DNA from: an uncultured Flavobacteriaceae bacterium
GTDB lineage: Bacteria > Bacteroidota > Bacteroidia > Flavobacteriales > Flavobacteriaceae
Reading direction: 5' to 3'
Assembly (NCBI GenBank): GCA_947500385.1
Contig: CANMSA010000001.1
Span: 558,001 to 622,000 of the forward strand
DNA length: 64,000 nucleotides
Shown here: positions 34,199 through 42,163 of the stretch, piece by piece
Numbering within the stretch: the first letter of the stretch is position 1
How the letters are laid out: every line of letters starts with the position of its first letter
Program-made: the position numbers and the translations under genes
The notes under the pieces: model-generated
The model's database searches: none
What the model saw: only the letters and a program-made list of their open reading frames with translations
Told to the model about the DNA's origin: nothing

Positions 34199-35110
34199 AT
34201 GCAAGAGAATCATTTAGCAAAATGGCTCAATAATGAGCTGACCGAAGCGGAGCTGACGGAATTTAAAAAGTCCGAAGCGTATGCCACCTATGAGCGTATA
34301 CGGCTTATGGCGGATTCGATGGAGGCACCGGAGTTCGATGTTGAACAGGCGTTGGCCGCTGTCCAAAACCAACGTACACTGAAGGATTCCAAAGTGGTTC
34401 GATTGTACCCTTTCAAGAAATTCTTGCGAGTTGCAGCGGCGATTGCCGTCTTAGTAACCGCTTCCTACTTCTATTTAAACACACTCGAAGAAAACGTACG
34501 TACCGCATATGCGGAGAATAAAGAAATTGTACTTCCAGACAATTCAGAAATCTTTTTAAATGCCGATTCTGAAATTGCCTATGATGAAAAGAATTGGAAT
34601 CAGCAGCGCACTATTGAATTACAGGGCGAAGCCTTTTTCAAAGTAGCCAAGGGAAAACGTTTTACCGTTGAAACCGAAGCAGGTACGATTACCGTTTTGG
34701 GAACGCAGTTTAATGTGGAAAAACGAAAAGACTTTTTTGAAGTAAGCTGTTATGAAGGTTTGGTAAGTGTACTGTTCAATGGTACCGAAACCAAATTGCC
34801 TGCAGGCAGCTCTTTAATGGCCATCAATGGCAAAGTGGTAGAGGCGATGACCCCCACCACCGCAGTGCCGTCATGGATCAATAAGGAAAGTACGTTTAAG
34901 AGTATTCCCTTGCGATATGTACTTGATGAGTTTCAAAGACAGCACAATGTAATCGTAAGCACCGAAAACGTAGACCTTGATCAGTTATATACAGGTACCT
35001 TTAGCAATACCAACGCCGATTTGGCAATGAAGAGCATTAGTGTTCCTTCCCGAATAAAGTTTAAATTTGAGGGGAATAAAGTGCTATTCTATGCTGAGAA
35101 TACCCCATAG
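34199..35110 (+). CDS. FecR-family anti-sigma factor
   Basis: A 303-residue single-span membrane protein. The N-terminal cytoplasmic part (LAKWLNNELTEAELTEFKKSEAY) binds the sigma factor; a transmembrane helix spans about 78-96 (VAAAIAVLVTASYFYL); the periplasmic FecR domain has EIVLPDNSEIFLNADSEIAYDE, RTIELQGEAFFKVAKGKRFTVET and TVLGTQFNV; a C-terminal STN-like segment (LRYVLDEFQRQHNVIVSTENVDLDQLYTGTF) follows. It is 132 nt after the sigma gene and overlaps the TonB receptor start by 20 nt. Confidence 0.94.
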   Translation: MQENHLAKWLNNELTEAELTEFKKSEAYATYERIRLMADSMEAPEFDVEQALAAVQNQRTLKDSKVVRLYPFKKFLRVAAAIAVLVTASYFYLNTLEENVRTAYAENKEIVLPDNSEIFLNADSEIAYDEKNWNQQRTIELQGEAFFKVAKGKRFTVETEAGTITVLGTQFNVEKRKDFFEVSCYEGLVSVLFNGTETKLPAGSSLMAINGKVVEAMTPTTAVPSWINKESTFKSIPLRYVLDEFQRQHNVIVSTENVDLDQLYTGTFSNTNADLAMKSISVPSRIKFKFEGNKVLFYAENTP

Positions 35111-37616
35111 GTCTTTTCTGATCTTTTCTTGCCTTCTGCTTTTCCTGACCGTGTTCCGTGCCCGGTCACAGGATAAGGAGTCGCGTATTTTTCTCAATAG
35201 CTATCTTCAAACACTTGAAACAAACCACAGTGTTAAGTTTTCCTATGTAGATGCAGATATCAGCGCTTTAAAAATCACCCTTCCCAAAAGCAACGAACTC
35301 TCCCAGATTCTGAAGGAGGTAGAAGCGCAAACACAACTATCTATTCAGAAGCTCGATAATCGCTACTATACCATAACCAAAAAAGAATTGATTGCCATTT
35401 GCGCCTTGGTATTCGATAATTTCAAAGAGAATACCCTCCCGGGCGCCACGGTAGAAGTCTTAAATACCGATTTTGCCATGGTAACCAATAGTGAAGGGTA
35501 CTTTTCATTTCAAGACGTTCCCAGAGATGCCATACTTCAGATAAAATACGTGGGGTACAAGACACTCTTCGTGAAGGCATCGGAATTGATCGGGCGTACC
35601 CCATGCAAGACCTTGTTGTTAGCCTCTTTTTATCAACAATTGGAAGAAGTGGTCGTCTATAAATTCTTAACCACCGGTCTTATAAAACAAGCAGATGCCA
35701 GTATTTTATTGAATACGGGCGAGTTTGGTATTCTCCCCGGAAGTATCGAACCAGATGTCTTACAGAGAATACAGGCTTTGCCGGGTGTTAAAAGTATTGA
35801 CGAAACGGTCTCCGATATCAATATTCGGGGGGGCAGCAACGATCAGAACCTATTACTCTGGGATGGCATCAAAATGTATCAGTCCGGTCACTTCTTCGGA
35901 TTAATTTCGGCCTTTAACCCTTACCTAACCGAAGATGTGCAGTTAATAAAGAACGGTGCAAGTGCCGCCTATGGGGACGGGGTGAGCGGAATCATAGATA
36001 TGCGTACCAAAGATACTATTGAAGAGACATTCTTTGGCGGGGCGGGCTTTAATCTTATCAGCGGGGATGTATATGCACAGGTGCCGTTGGGCAGCAAACT
36101 TGCCTTGCAAATTTCAGGACGACGCTCGATGACCGATCTTATAGATACCCCTACCTATAACGAATTCTCCAGCAGGGCATTCCAAGATAGCCCGGCTATA
36201 GAGCAAGACACCGATTTCTATTTCTATGATTTCTCGGGGAAGCTCCTATACGATATCGATCAAAAGCACCGACTGCGGCTTAACTATATTGCCATTGCCA
36301 ACCAGCTAAATTATTCCGAGCTAAATTCGGAAACCAATGAGGCCACCAATAGCCGACTCAATCAGAAAAATGATTCTTTTGGCGGTACTTTCAGTAGTGC
36401 GTGGAGCGATCGGTTTAGCAGTACGGCGAACCTATATCATACCCGCTATACCCTGGATGCCGACAACGTTTTCCCCGACCCCCAACAGCAATTAGTGCAA
36501 GTCAATAAGGTAAAAGAAACGGGACTTAAACTGACCACCACTTTAAAATTGGCAGATGACTTGTCATGGCTGAACGGGTATCAACTTACCGAAACAGGTA
36601 TTACCAACCAAGCCTTTGTAACGCAACCTCCTTTTGAAAGCGATGTAAAAAGAATTATGCGGGGCCATGCGATCTTTTCCGAAGTTAGTTACCGATCTCC
36701 TGATCGCAAACTGTTTGGCCGCGGCGGACTACGATTCAACTATTTCCAGAATCCTGAACTGTTTCAAAAACGTATTTTGGAACCTAGACTTACCGTAAGC
36801 TACACCCTGGCAAGGGGTCTTAAAGCCATTGCCCAGGGAGAATTCAAAAGCCAGACGACCAACCAAGTAATCGACTTGGAGCAAAATTTTCTCGGGGTAG
36901 AAAAGCGACGGTGGATCATCGCCGATGGGGAAGATCTTCCCATTACCACCAGCAAGCAAGGTGCAATCGGCATCAACTACGACCAAAAACAATTGTATGT
37001 GGGCCTGGAAGCCTTTTTCAAGGAGGTGAAAGGGGTAAGCACGGCAACCCAAGGGTTCCAAAATCAAAACCAGTTTAATGGGGAAATCGGGCAGTACGAT
37101 GTAAAAGGAGTTGAATTTCTTATTAACAAGAAAACAGACGATTATAGTATTTGGGGTAGTTATACCTATAATTTTAATAGCTACTATTTCCCTACCACAA
37201 TACCACAGGAATTCCCGAACAATCTAGATGTACGGCACACGGCCACCTTGGCGGCAACCTATACCAACGGCCCCTTAAAACTAAGCCTTGGTATGAACTA
37301 TCGCAGCGGCAAACCTTTTACCGAACCATCGGCAGAAGACCCTATCGACAACTCAGTGTTTCCCAGCCGTATTGTATTTGCCGGTGCCAATAGCAGTAGA
37401 CTCCCCGACTACCTACGCGCAGATTTTTCTGCAGTGTACGATTTTGAACTCATAGCCGGAATAGATGCCTCCGTCGGCGCTTCCGTCCTGAATTTCACCG
37501 ATAGAAGAAACGTTTTTAATACCTATTACCGACTTAGCACCGAAGATGAAATTGAAAAAATCGAAAGTACCTCCTTGGGCCTTACTCCGAACTTTAGTTT
37601 TCGTGTTCGTTTTTGA
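35091..37616 (+). CDS. TonB-dependent outer-membrane receptor with STN and carboxypeptidase-like domains
   Basis: An 841-residue receptor. Start at ATG 35091 (MLRIPHRSFLIFSCLLLFLTVFRARSQ signal peptide), overlapping the FecR gene. Order: STN domain (about 30-105: NHSVKFSYVDADISALKITLP), carboxypeptidase-like regulatory domain (about 115-180: FKENTLPGATVEVLNTDFAM, YFSFQDVP), plug (about 215-300: LPGVKSIDETVSDINIRGGSNDQNLLLWDGIKMY) and 22-strand barrel ending in the aromatic residue NFSFRVRF. The STN domain allows signalling through FecR. No SusD-like gene follows, so the ligand is probably iron-chelate-like or peptide rather than glycan, but this is inferred. Convergent with murF. Confidence 0.94.
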   Translation: MLRIPHRSFLIFSCLLLFLTVFRARSQDKESRIFLNSYLQTLETNHSVKFSYVDADISALKITLPKSNELSQILKEVEAQTQLSIQKLDNRYYTITKKELIAICALVFDNFKENTLPGATVEVLNTDFAMVTNSEGYFSFQDVPRDAILQIKYVGYKTLFVKASELIGRTPCKTLLLASFYQQLEEVVVYKFLTTGLIKQADASILLNTGEFGILPGSIEPDVLQRIQALPGVKSIDETVSDINIRGGSNDQNLLLWDGIKMYQSGHFFGLISAFNPYLTEDVQLIKNGASAAYGDGVSGIIDMRTKDTIEETFFGGAGFNLISGDVYAQVPLGSKLALQISGRRSMTDLIDTPTYNEFSSRAFQDSPAIEQDTDFYFYDFSGKLLYDIDQKHRLRLNYIAIANQLNYSELNSETNEATNSRLNQKNDSFGGTFSSAWSDRFSSTANLYHTRYTLDADNVFPDPQQQLVQVNKVKETGLKLTTTLKLADDLSWLNGYQLTETGITNQAFVTQPPFESDVKRIMRGHAIFSEVSYRSPDRKLFGRGGLRFNYFQNPELFQKRILEPRLTVSYTLARGLKAIAQGEFKSQTTNQVIDLEQNFLGVEKRRWIIADGEDLPITTSKQGAIGINYDQKQLYVGLEAFFKEVKGVSTATQGFQNQNQFNGEIGQYDVKGVEFLINKKTDDYSIWGSYTYNFNSYYFPTTIPQEFPNNLDVRHTATLAATYTNGPLKLSLGMNYRSGKPFTEPSAEDPIDNSVFPSRIVFAGANSSRLPDYLRADFSAVYDFELIAGIDASVGASVLNFTDRRNVFNTYYRLSTEDEIEKIESTSLGLTPNFSFRVRF

Positions 37617-37637
37617 TCTTGGTTCAATATAAAAGCT

Positions 37638-39023
37638 CTAATTTTTACCGTGTACCTCAAATTTATCTTCCAACGCATTTACTACAACATCCAAGCAGAC
37701 ACTGTTTGAGCCTTGTAGTAAAATAACATCTTTGCTTTTTACTTCATTTGTCAGGAAATTAGCGGCCAAATTAGAATTCTCAAAATGATTCCAAAATTCA
37801 ATTCTACTTTCTTTACCAATAAATTTGGCAAATTTTCCCACGGTCAATAAAATATCGATTTTACCTTTTAATTCGGAAATAACTTTTCCTATATGGGAAT
37901 GCGCCTCTTGACTATGGGAACCCAGCTCTAACATCTCACCAATAACAGCAACCGTTCTCTTACCTCTTTGGGTAAGCTCAGAAATGGTATAAAGCGAAGC
38001 TTTGATCGAGTCGGGCGCCGCGTTGTAAGTACTATCCAATACTAAAGCACCATTCTTAAGAAACGAAACGACCCCCCTTTTTTCGGGAGCTCTAAAAGTG
38101 CTGATTTGCCTTGCGATATCCTCCTGATCCATGCCCATTTCTAGCGCAATGGCGTACCCAATCGCCGCATTAAAAACGTGGTGCCTGCCAACACAATTCG
38201 CCATCGCAATCGACAGGCCGTTCAATTTAAAACTTGGGTTTGCTTTTTCGTTTAACTGAATGTCGCTAATTTTTATATCGGCGCCGCTACCTTCACCAAA
38301 AGAAATTGTTTTACAGTTGGCGAATTCCTTCACGTACTCATAGAAATCATCATCTTTGTTAAGAATAGCTACTGCCCCATAATCCATTCCCTCAAATATT
38401 TCCGCCTTTGATCGTGCTATATTTTCCCTTGTTTTAAGTGTTTCGATGTGGGACATTCCTATGTTTGTAATCGCGGCGAACTGTGGACGTGCAATTTTGG
38501 ACAAATAGTTGATTTGATTTTGGTTTCTCATTCCAAACTCCACAACAGAACATTCATGCTCCGTTTCTAAACGCAACAATTCTATAGGGACCCCTAATTG
38601 GTTGTTAAAGTTTTTACGACTTTTATGTGTTTTATATTTGGCTTCCAAAATATGGGCAACAAGTTCTTTAGTGGTTGTTTTTCCAACGCTTCCAGTAATG
38701 GCAACCACTGGTATATTCAACCTACAACGCCATATTCGTGCTAAATCGCCCAAGGCGGCTTCTGTTGAAGGAACAATAATTTGAGGTATTTTGACACCCC
38801 TGACCTCTTTTTCAACTATCGCAGCAACTGCTCCCCGTTTTTCAGCCTCCTGCACAAAATCATGACCATCGGCCCTTTCCCCTTGTAAGGCAACGAACAG
38901 GGTCTGCTCTGCCACTTCCTGGGACCGTTGGGTTACATGAAATATGTATGCAAATGGAGAAATTTCCTGATTTGACCTTCCTCCAATGGCGACTACAGCT
39001 TCAAATAATGGTATCGTTATCAT
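37638..39023 (-). CDS. MurF-like UDP-MurNAc-tripeptide--D-Ala-D-Ala ligase (divergent form)
   Basis: A 461-residue Mur ligase. N-terminal UDP-binding domain (TLFVALQGERADGHDFVQEAEKRGAVAAIVE), central ATPase with P-loop AITGSVGKTTTKE (109-120), NFNNQLGVPIELL, VEFGMRNQNQINYLSKIARPQFAAITNIGMSHIETL, ARSKAEIFEGM, and a C-terminal domain with LDSTYNAAPDSIKASLYTI and VIGEMLELG. Typical flavobacterial MurF starts with a different N-terminal pattern (TDTRK) and is shorter, while this resembles MurF of Firmicutes/Actinobacteria. It may therefore be a second, acquired copy or have a related amide-ligase role. Isolated from other cell-wall genes; lower base regularity around 39030-39230. Confidence 0.82.
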   Translation of the reverse strand: MITIPLFEAVVAIGGRSNQEISPFAYIFHVTQRSQEVAEQTLFVALQGERADGHDFVQEAEKRGAVAAIVEKEVRGVKIPQIIVPSTEAALGDLARIWRCRLNIPVVAITGSVGKTTTKELVAHILEAKYKTHKSRKNFNNQLGVPIELLRLETEHECSVVEFGMRNQNQINYLSKIARPQFAAITNIGMSHIETLKTRENIARSKAEIFEGMDYGAVAILNKDDDFYEYVKEFANCKTISFGEGSGADIKISDIQLNEKANPSFKLNGLSIAMANCVGRHHVFNAAIGYAIALEMGMDQEDIARQISTFRAPEKRGVVSFLKNGALVLDSTYNAAPDSIKASLYTISELTQRGKRTVAVIGEMLELGSHSQEAHSHIGKVISELKGKIDILLTVGKFAKFIGKESRIEFWNHFENSNLAANFLTNEVKSKDVILLQGSNSVCLDVVVNALEDKFEVHGKN

Positions 39024-39252
39024 TTTTATATGTTAAACAATCCTAGTTGATTTTATAACCAAACTATACAATATCATGAGCTGATAAAAGTGCGAAGTAA
39101 TAAGTGGTAAAAAGGATTCAATAAAAGTCAAAAAACAAATTTTTTGGAAAAAAGTTTCCCAACCAGACAATAGAACGTTACCACATATGAACCACGAAAT
39201 GCGCCTGGGCCGGTAATTGATCCGCATTTGGTAGAGGAGCTAAAAATAACCT

Positions 39253-39855
39253 TTAAGGTTTTTCAATATACTCGGGACAATCGATCCGAATATCGGTAGG
39301 GCGCAATACTGTCTGTAGTAAACTGCAATAATCGGATTTGTTCTTTTTGTCATAAAACTTACAACCATAACAGGTGCGTTGCACACTCAAGATACCCGTT
39401 TTGTGCAATTGATAAATAAATCGGCTGAGTGTTCCGAAAAGGTTTTGTAACTCTTGGGCATCTATCTGAAATTGTGCTCGCATCGGGTCGGCAAAATTCT
39501 CGGTACGTTTTACCATTTCCTTTCCGGCATCGGATAGAAAAACGGTATAACTACGACTATCGGTTCCTGAGAAATCCTTTAGGACAAGACCCTTTTTCAG
39601 TAAGACACGAACCGCATCACTTATGGTAGGCTTGGTGACATTGAATTCCTTGGCCAAATGGCTCACATTGCAAATTTCGGGTTTGTGGTAGGCGATAAAT
39701 AATAATAGTTGAATTTGGATCGGACTCAACCCCAACTGTTTGGCCTTGTCCCACAACAACACCTTAAACGCTTCCGAAATACGTTCAAGGCCGGCAACGA
39801 CCTTCCCCGAAAGATCCTCGTTTTGTCTGCTAGGGTCAAATATTGATGTGTCCAT
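39253..39855 (-). CDS. MarR-family regulator with C-terminal four-cysteine cluster
   Basis: A 200-residue winged-helix regulator. HTH about 45-100 (GLSPIQIQLLLFIAYH, VSHLAKEFNVTKPTISDAVRVLLKKGLVLKD) with wing DSRSYTVFLSDAGKEM. The C-terminal 40 residues are unlike ordinary MarR: Cys162 and Cys165 (TCYGCKFYDKK), Cys177 (SDYCSLL) and Cys193 (IDCPEY) form a potential metal or Fe-S site. Downstream of the thioredoxin-like / lipoprotein / DUF2024 cluster on the same strand, and separated from it by a terminator whose end is only 6 nt before this ATG. Likely the repressor that binds the AGGANTCCT palindromes of that cluster; possibly a redox sensor. Confidence 0.85.
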   Translation of the reverse strand: MDTSIFDPSRQNEDLSGKVVAGLERISEAFKVLLWDKAKQLGLSPIQIQLLLFIAYHKPEICNVSHLAKEFNVTKPTISDAVRVLLKKGLVLKDFSGTDSRSYTVFLSDAGKEMVKRTENFADPMRAQFQIDAQELQNLFGTLSRFIYQLHKTGILSVQRTCYGCKFYDKKNKSDYCSLLQTVLRPTDIRIDCPEYIEKP

Positions 39856-39861
39856 ATAAAA

Positions 39862-39889
39862 AGCCTGTCGAAATTGGCTTCGACAGGCT
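39862..39889 (-). terminator. Intrinsic terminator between DUF2024 and marR
   Basis: 11-bp stem AGCCTGTCGAA / TTCGACAGGCT around a 6-nt loop; on the minus strand it is followed by TTTTTATATGG and at once by the marR ATG (39855). Terminates the upstream operon or attenuates marR. Confidence 0.82.
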
Positions 39890-39911
39890 AAAGTTAGTTA
39901 TCCTAATCAAA

Positions 39912-40172
39912 TTAGTCACAATTTTCTATTTCCAGAATATCAAAACCCGTTTGAACAATGCGCCTAATGACTTCCTTCGGGGCCTTTTCGATATGACAAA
40001 AATTGCATTCTCTCGAAGATAGGTCGGCGTTCACAAATTCTTTACTTGACAGGTAGGCTTTGCCAAAAGCAATTACACTGCTTTCCGTCGTGTCGGAGGG
40101 TACTAAAATGTCAAAATGCATGATTCTGCCATCGGACCGTTTTACATAGGTATCCCATACAGCTACTTTCAT
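39912..40172 (-). CDS. DUF2024-family protein
   Basis: An 86-residue cytoplasmic protein: MKVAVWDTYVKRSDGRIMHFDILVPSDT, FGKAYLSSK, ECNFCHIEKAPKEVIRRIVQTGFDILEIENC. The DUF2024 fold is a small alpha/beta domain of unknown function; the CNFCH pair and a terminal Cys here could bind a metal or take part in thiol chemistry. ATG at 40172 is preferred over the longer frame that overlaps the preceding gene. Last gene of the putative MarR-regulated operon. Confidence 0.88.
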   Translation of the reverse strand: MKVAVWDTYVKRSDGRIMHFDILVPSDTTESSVIAFGKAYLSSKEFVNADLSSRECNFCHIEKAPKEVIRRIVQTGFDILEIENCD

Positions 40173-40176
40173 ACGC

Positions 40177-40899
40177 TTACTTAACCGTAAAGGGTACTGA
40201 TAAATCACCACTGGCTATCGCGAACACCTCATAGACTCCCAAGAGCGGCAGGTCCTCTTTGCTTCCGTTTACCTGCATAAAAGCGGTTACCCCATCGTAT
40301 GTAAAATCTGTTTGATGATTGATCCGATAATCGGGTACTACCACTCTAATGGTATTTTCCTTTGTAATTACCTGAAACCCTGGAGAGTCCATATACATGG
40401 GCATACCCGGGTTTGTGGGCGGTAGTACCACCGTGGTATCGGTTTCTTCGAACTGTTTTACAGACAATCCACCGGCTACCCGCGTATCTTCGATAAGCAA
40501 TACCCAATGCGGGTGCCAAACGACTCCGTCATTGTCAAAGCTGCTATCATTGTTCTCATCCCAAAGCGGGGTATCATCAAAATCGGGATGCGAGGTCAAC
40601 GCCAGGGCAACAATCCCCGCGGTATCTCCAAAACCCACATCGGTAGATTTTAAAGTCGTGGGAAATACATATCCCAATACCGGGGCTCCATCGAGCTGGC
40701 CCACCGGGGTCGGAGTCGTTTTTCCCGCGGTCCCCTTTACCCGTATTTCCCATACCGTCGAGGCGATTTCCTCGTGATGCACGACCACCACTTCTTGAAT
40801 CGAAAAGGCATCGGAACGGTACCCGCTTTGCTGGGCACAAGAGCTGGTAAAAACACTTGTAAATAGTGTTGTAATTCCTAGTAGTATCGTTGTTTTCAT
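40177..40899 (-). CDS. Spondin_N-like or beta-sandwich lipoprotein
   Basis: A 240-residue lipoprotein (signal MKTTILLGITTLFTSVFTSSC, Cys21). The mature part is an all-beta domain with WEIRVKGTAGKTTPTPVGQLDGAPVLGYVFP, PHWVLLIEDTRVAGG and DYRINHQTDFTYDGVTAF. No enzyme motif is seen; the layout loosely recalls small secreted beta-sandwich proteins such as spondin-N or CHRD-like domains, but that is weak. Operon mate of the thioredoxin-like gene (66 nt upstream) and DUF2024 gene (4 nt downstream), with MarR-type operator repeats before its start. Confidence 0.6.
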   Translation of the reverse strand: MKTTILLGITTLFTSVFTSSCAQQSGYRSDAFSIQEVVVVHHEEIASTVWEIRVKGTAGKTTPTPVGQLDGAPVLGYVFPTTLKSTDVGFGDTAGIVALALTSHPDFDDTPLWDENNDSSFDNDGVVWHPHWVLLIEDTRVAGGLSVKQFEETDTTVVLPPTNPGMPMYMDSPGFQVITKENTIRVVVPDYRINHQTDFTYDGVTAFMQVNGSKEDLPLLGVYEVFAIASGDLSVPFTVK

Positions 40900-40910
40900 T
40901 TTGTTTGATT

Positions 40911-40950
40911 TAAAAGTTAGGAATCTTTTTTTAGATAGGACTCCTAACTT
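40911..40950 (-). promoter_or_regulatory. Candidate MarR operators before the lipoprotein gene
   Basis: A palindrome AGATAGGACTCCTAACTT (40933-40950; core TAGGANTCCTA) and a half site AGTTAGGAATC (40915-40925) lie 12-50 nt before the lipoprotein ATG. The core matches the palindrome at 41241-41261. Confidence 0.6.
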
Positions 40951-40965
40951 TATGATTTAAAAAAA

Positions 40966-41199
40966 TTAGCCTTTTACAGCCTCTATGGCAGCACCGAAAT
41001 TTAGGTGTAATACCTGTCCGTTGGGCGTTAGCAACGCCGGTACCGATTGTACACCGGCATTCTCGGCCTCTGCAATACGCGTACGCTCTTCTCCGATATG
41101 CACCACCTCGACCTGTTCGGCTCCGATCAAAGAAATGATTTCATGTTCGGCACTAATGCATACGGGGCAACCCGCATGGTAAAAAATAGATTTTTCCAT
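40966..41199 (-). CDS. Thioredoxin-fold / glutaredoxin-like redox protein
   Basis: A 77-residue protein with the redox motif Cys11-Pro-Val-Cys14 in FYHAGCPVCISAEHEII, a Glu-rich middle strand-helix (VEVVHIGEERTRIAEAENAGV) and the cis-Pro loop QSVPALLTPNG, followed by VLHLNFGAAIEAV. This is the minimal thioredoxin fold, like NrdH/glutaredoxin-type proteins. Probably cytoplasmic (no signal). First gene of a MarR-controlled cluster; the promoter contains a 21-bp palindrome between the -33 and -7 positions. Confidence 0.85.
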   Translation of the reverse strand: MEKSIFYHAGCPVCISAEHEIISLIGAEQVEVVHIGEERTRIAEAENAGVQSVPALLTPNGQVLHLNFGAAIEAVKG

Positions 41200-41235
41200 A
41201 ATACTTCTGTTTTAAGTTAAACAATCATTATTGTA

Positions 41236-41261
41236 CAAATATAGTAAGGATTCCTAACTAT
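41236..41261 (-). promoter_or_regulatory. Promoter and operator of the thioredoxin-like gene
   Basis: TATATTTG (41236-41243 on the minus strand) is a perfect -7 element. Overlapping its upstream edge is the near-perfect 21-bp palindrome ATAGTTAGGAATCCTTACTAT (41241-41261), well placed for repression by the nearby MarR protein. Confidence 0.7.
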
Positions 41262-41325
41262 ATAATTTGTTTATCATCATTTTTTCTTATCGCATCGCTC
41301 CAAAAATTGATAATCGTGTGTTTCC

Positions 41326-42114
41326 CTATCGAAATTCAAACTTTAGCATGCTCTTTACGATTCCGTAAAGCTCTGGAAAGTCTGCTCTAAACTTTGTTGG
41401 GGTCTCCACATAATTCTCGACGGCGACCGAGAAGAACTCCTGTGGATTGGTCATGCCATACTCCCTAAAATAACAGGTTGTTTCTAGCTGCCCCCGAAAA
41501 CCATCGAGTGTCAAAAGTGTTTTAATTCTTTTAAAGCCCACCCTGAATTTAAGTGCCTCCCAAGAACCTTTTCGCTTCATTTCATGGCTCAACGCGTGGG
41601 CAAACTCATGCATTGCCAGGTTAATATTGTCGTTCGGAATTTTAAAACCTTCCCATAACTTTTCTGCCGAGAAGACCACTGTTTTAAAAAAGGGATTGTA
41701 CTCGCCAAAATGATGCCTACGACCAATTCTGGAATAGTATTGTGAAGGATATACAATGATACGTAATAGGGAACGGCGCATTTTATAGTTCTTAAGCCCC
41801 AAGGTCATCAAGACGATACTGCCACTTAAAATCAATTTAATATCCCCTTGCCGTGCGACATCCCCATAGAAAACGAACTTCTTTCGACTTAAGAACCATT
41901 GTATACGTTCCTCGCACTTCTTCTTTAATAGGTGTGGTAGCTTTCGGTATACCGGAAAATTGTCGAACAATACCTGTCGATCCGCCTCGGTCAGCGGTTT
42001 TAGTTTTACAAACGGATTGAACTGCATCAAGCCTATTGCATAATAAATGATATACAATAGTTGACAAACGATATAGAGTCCCGCAAGAATCGCAAAGATC
42101 TTTGGTCCGAACAT
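41326..42114 (-). CDS. MtfA-like zinc-dependent peptidase (M90)
   Basis: A 262-residue protein with an N-terminal transmembrane helix (about 8-30) and a MtfA-type peptidase domain: FPVYRKLPHLLKKKCEERIQWFL, ILSGSIVLMTLGL, IIVYPSQY, the zinc motif HEFAH (169-173) in NINLAMHEFAHALSHEMK, and NPQEFFSVAVENYVETP with the third ligand Glu. MtfA in enterobacteria binds Mlc and has aminopeptidase activity; here it is membrane-anchored. Single gene between the thioredoxin-like cluster and argS. Confidence 0.9.
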   Translation of the reverse strand: MFGPKIFAILAGLYIVCQLLYIIYYAIGLMQFNPFVKLKPLTEADRQVLFDNFPVYRKLPHLLKKKCEERIQWFLSRKKFVFYGDVARQGDIKLILSGSIVLMTLGLKNYKMRRSLLRIIVYPSQYYSRIGRRHHFGEYNPFFKTVVFSAEKLWEGFKIPNDNINLAMHEFAHALSHEMKRKGSWEALKFRVGFKRIKTLLTLDGFRGQLETTCYFREYGMTNPQEFFSVAVENYVETPTKFRADFPELYGIVKSMLKFEFR

Positions 42115-42163
42115 ACAGTGTAAGAACTTAGAAAAGCGAAATTAATTGTAAACAATCGTTGTG

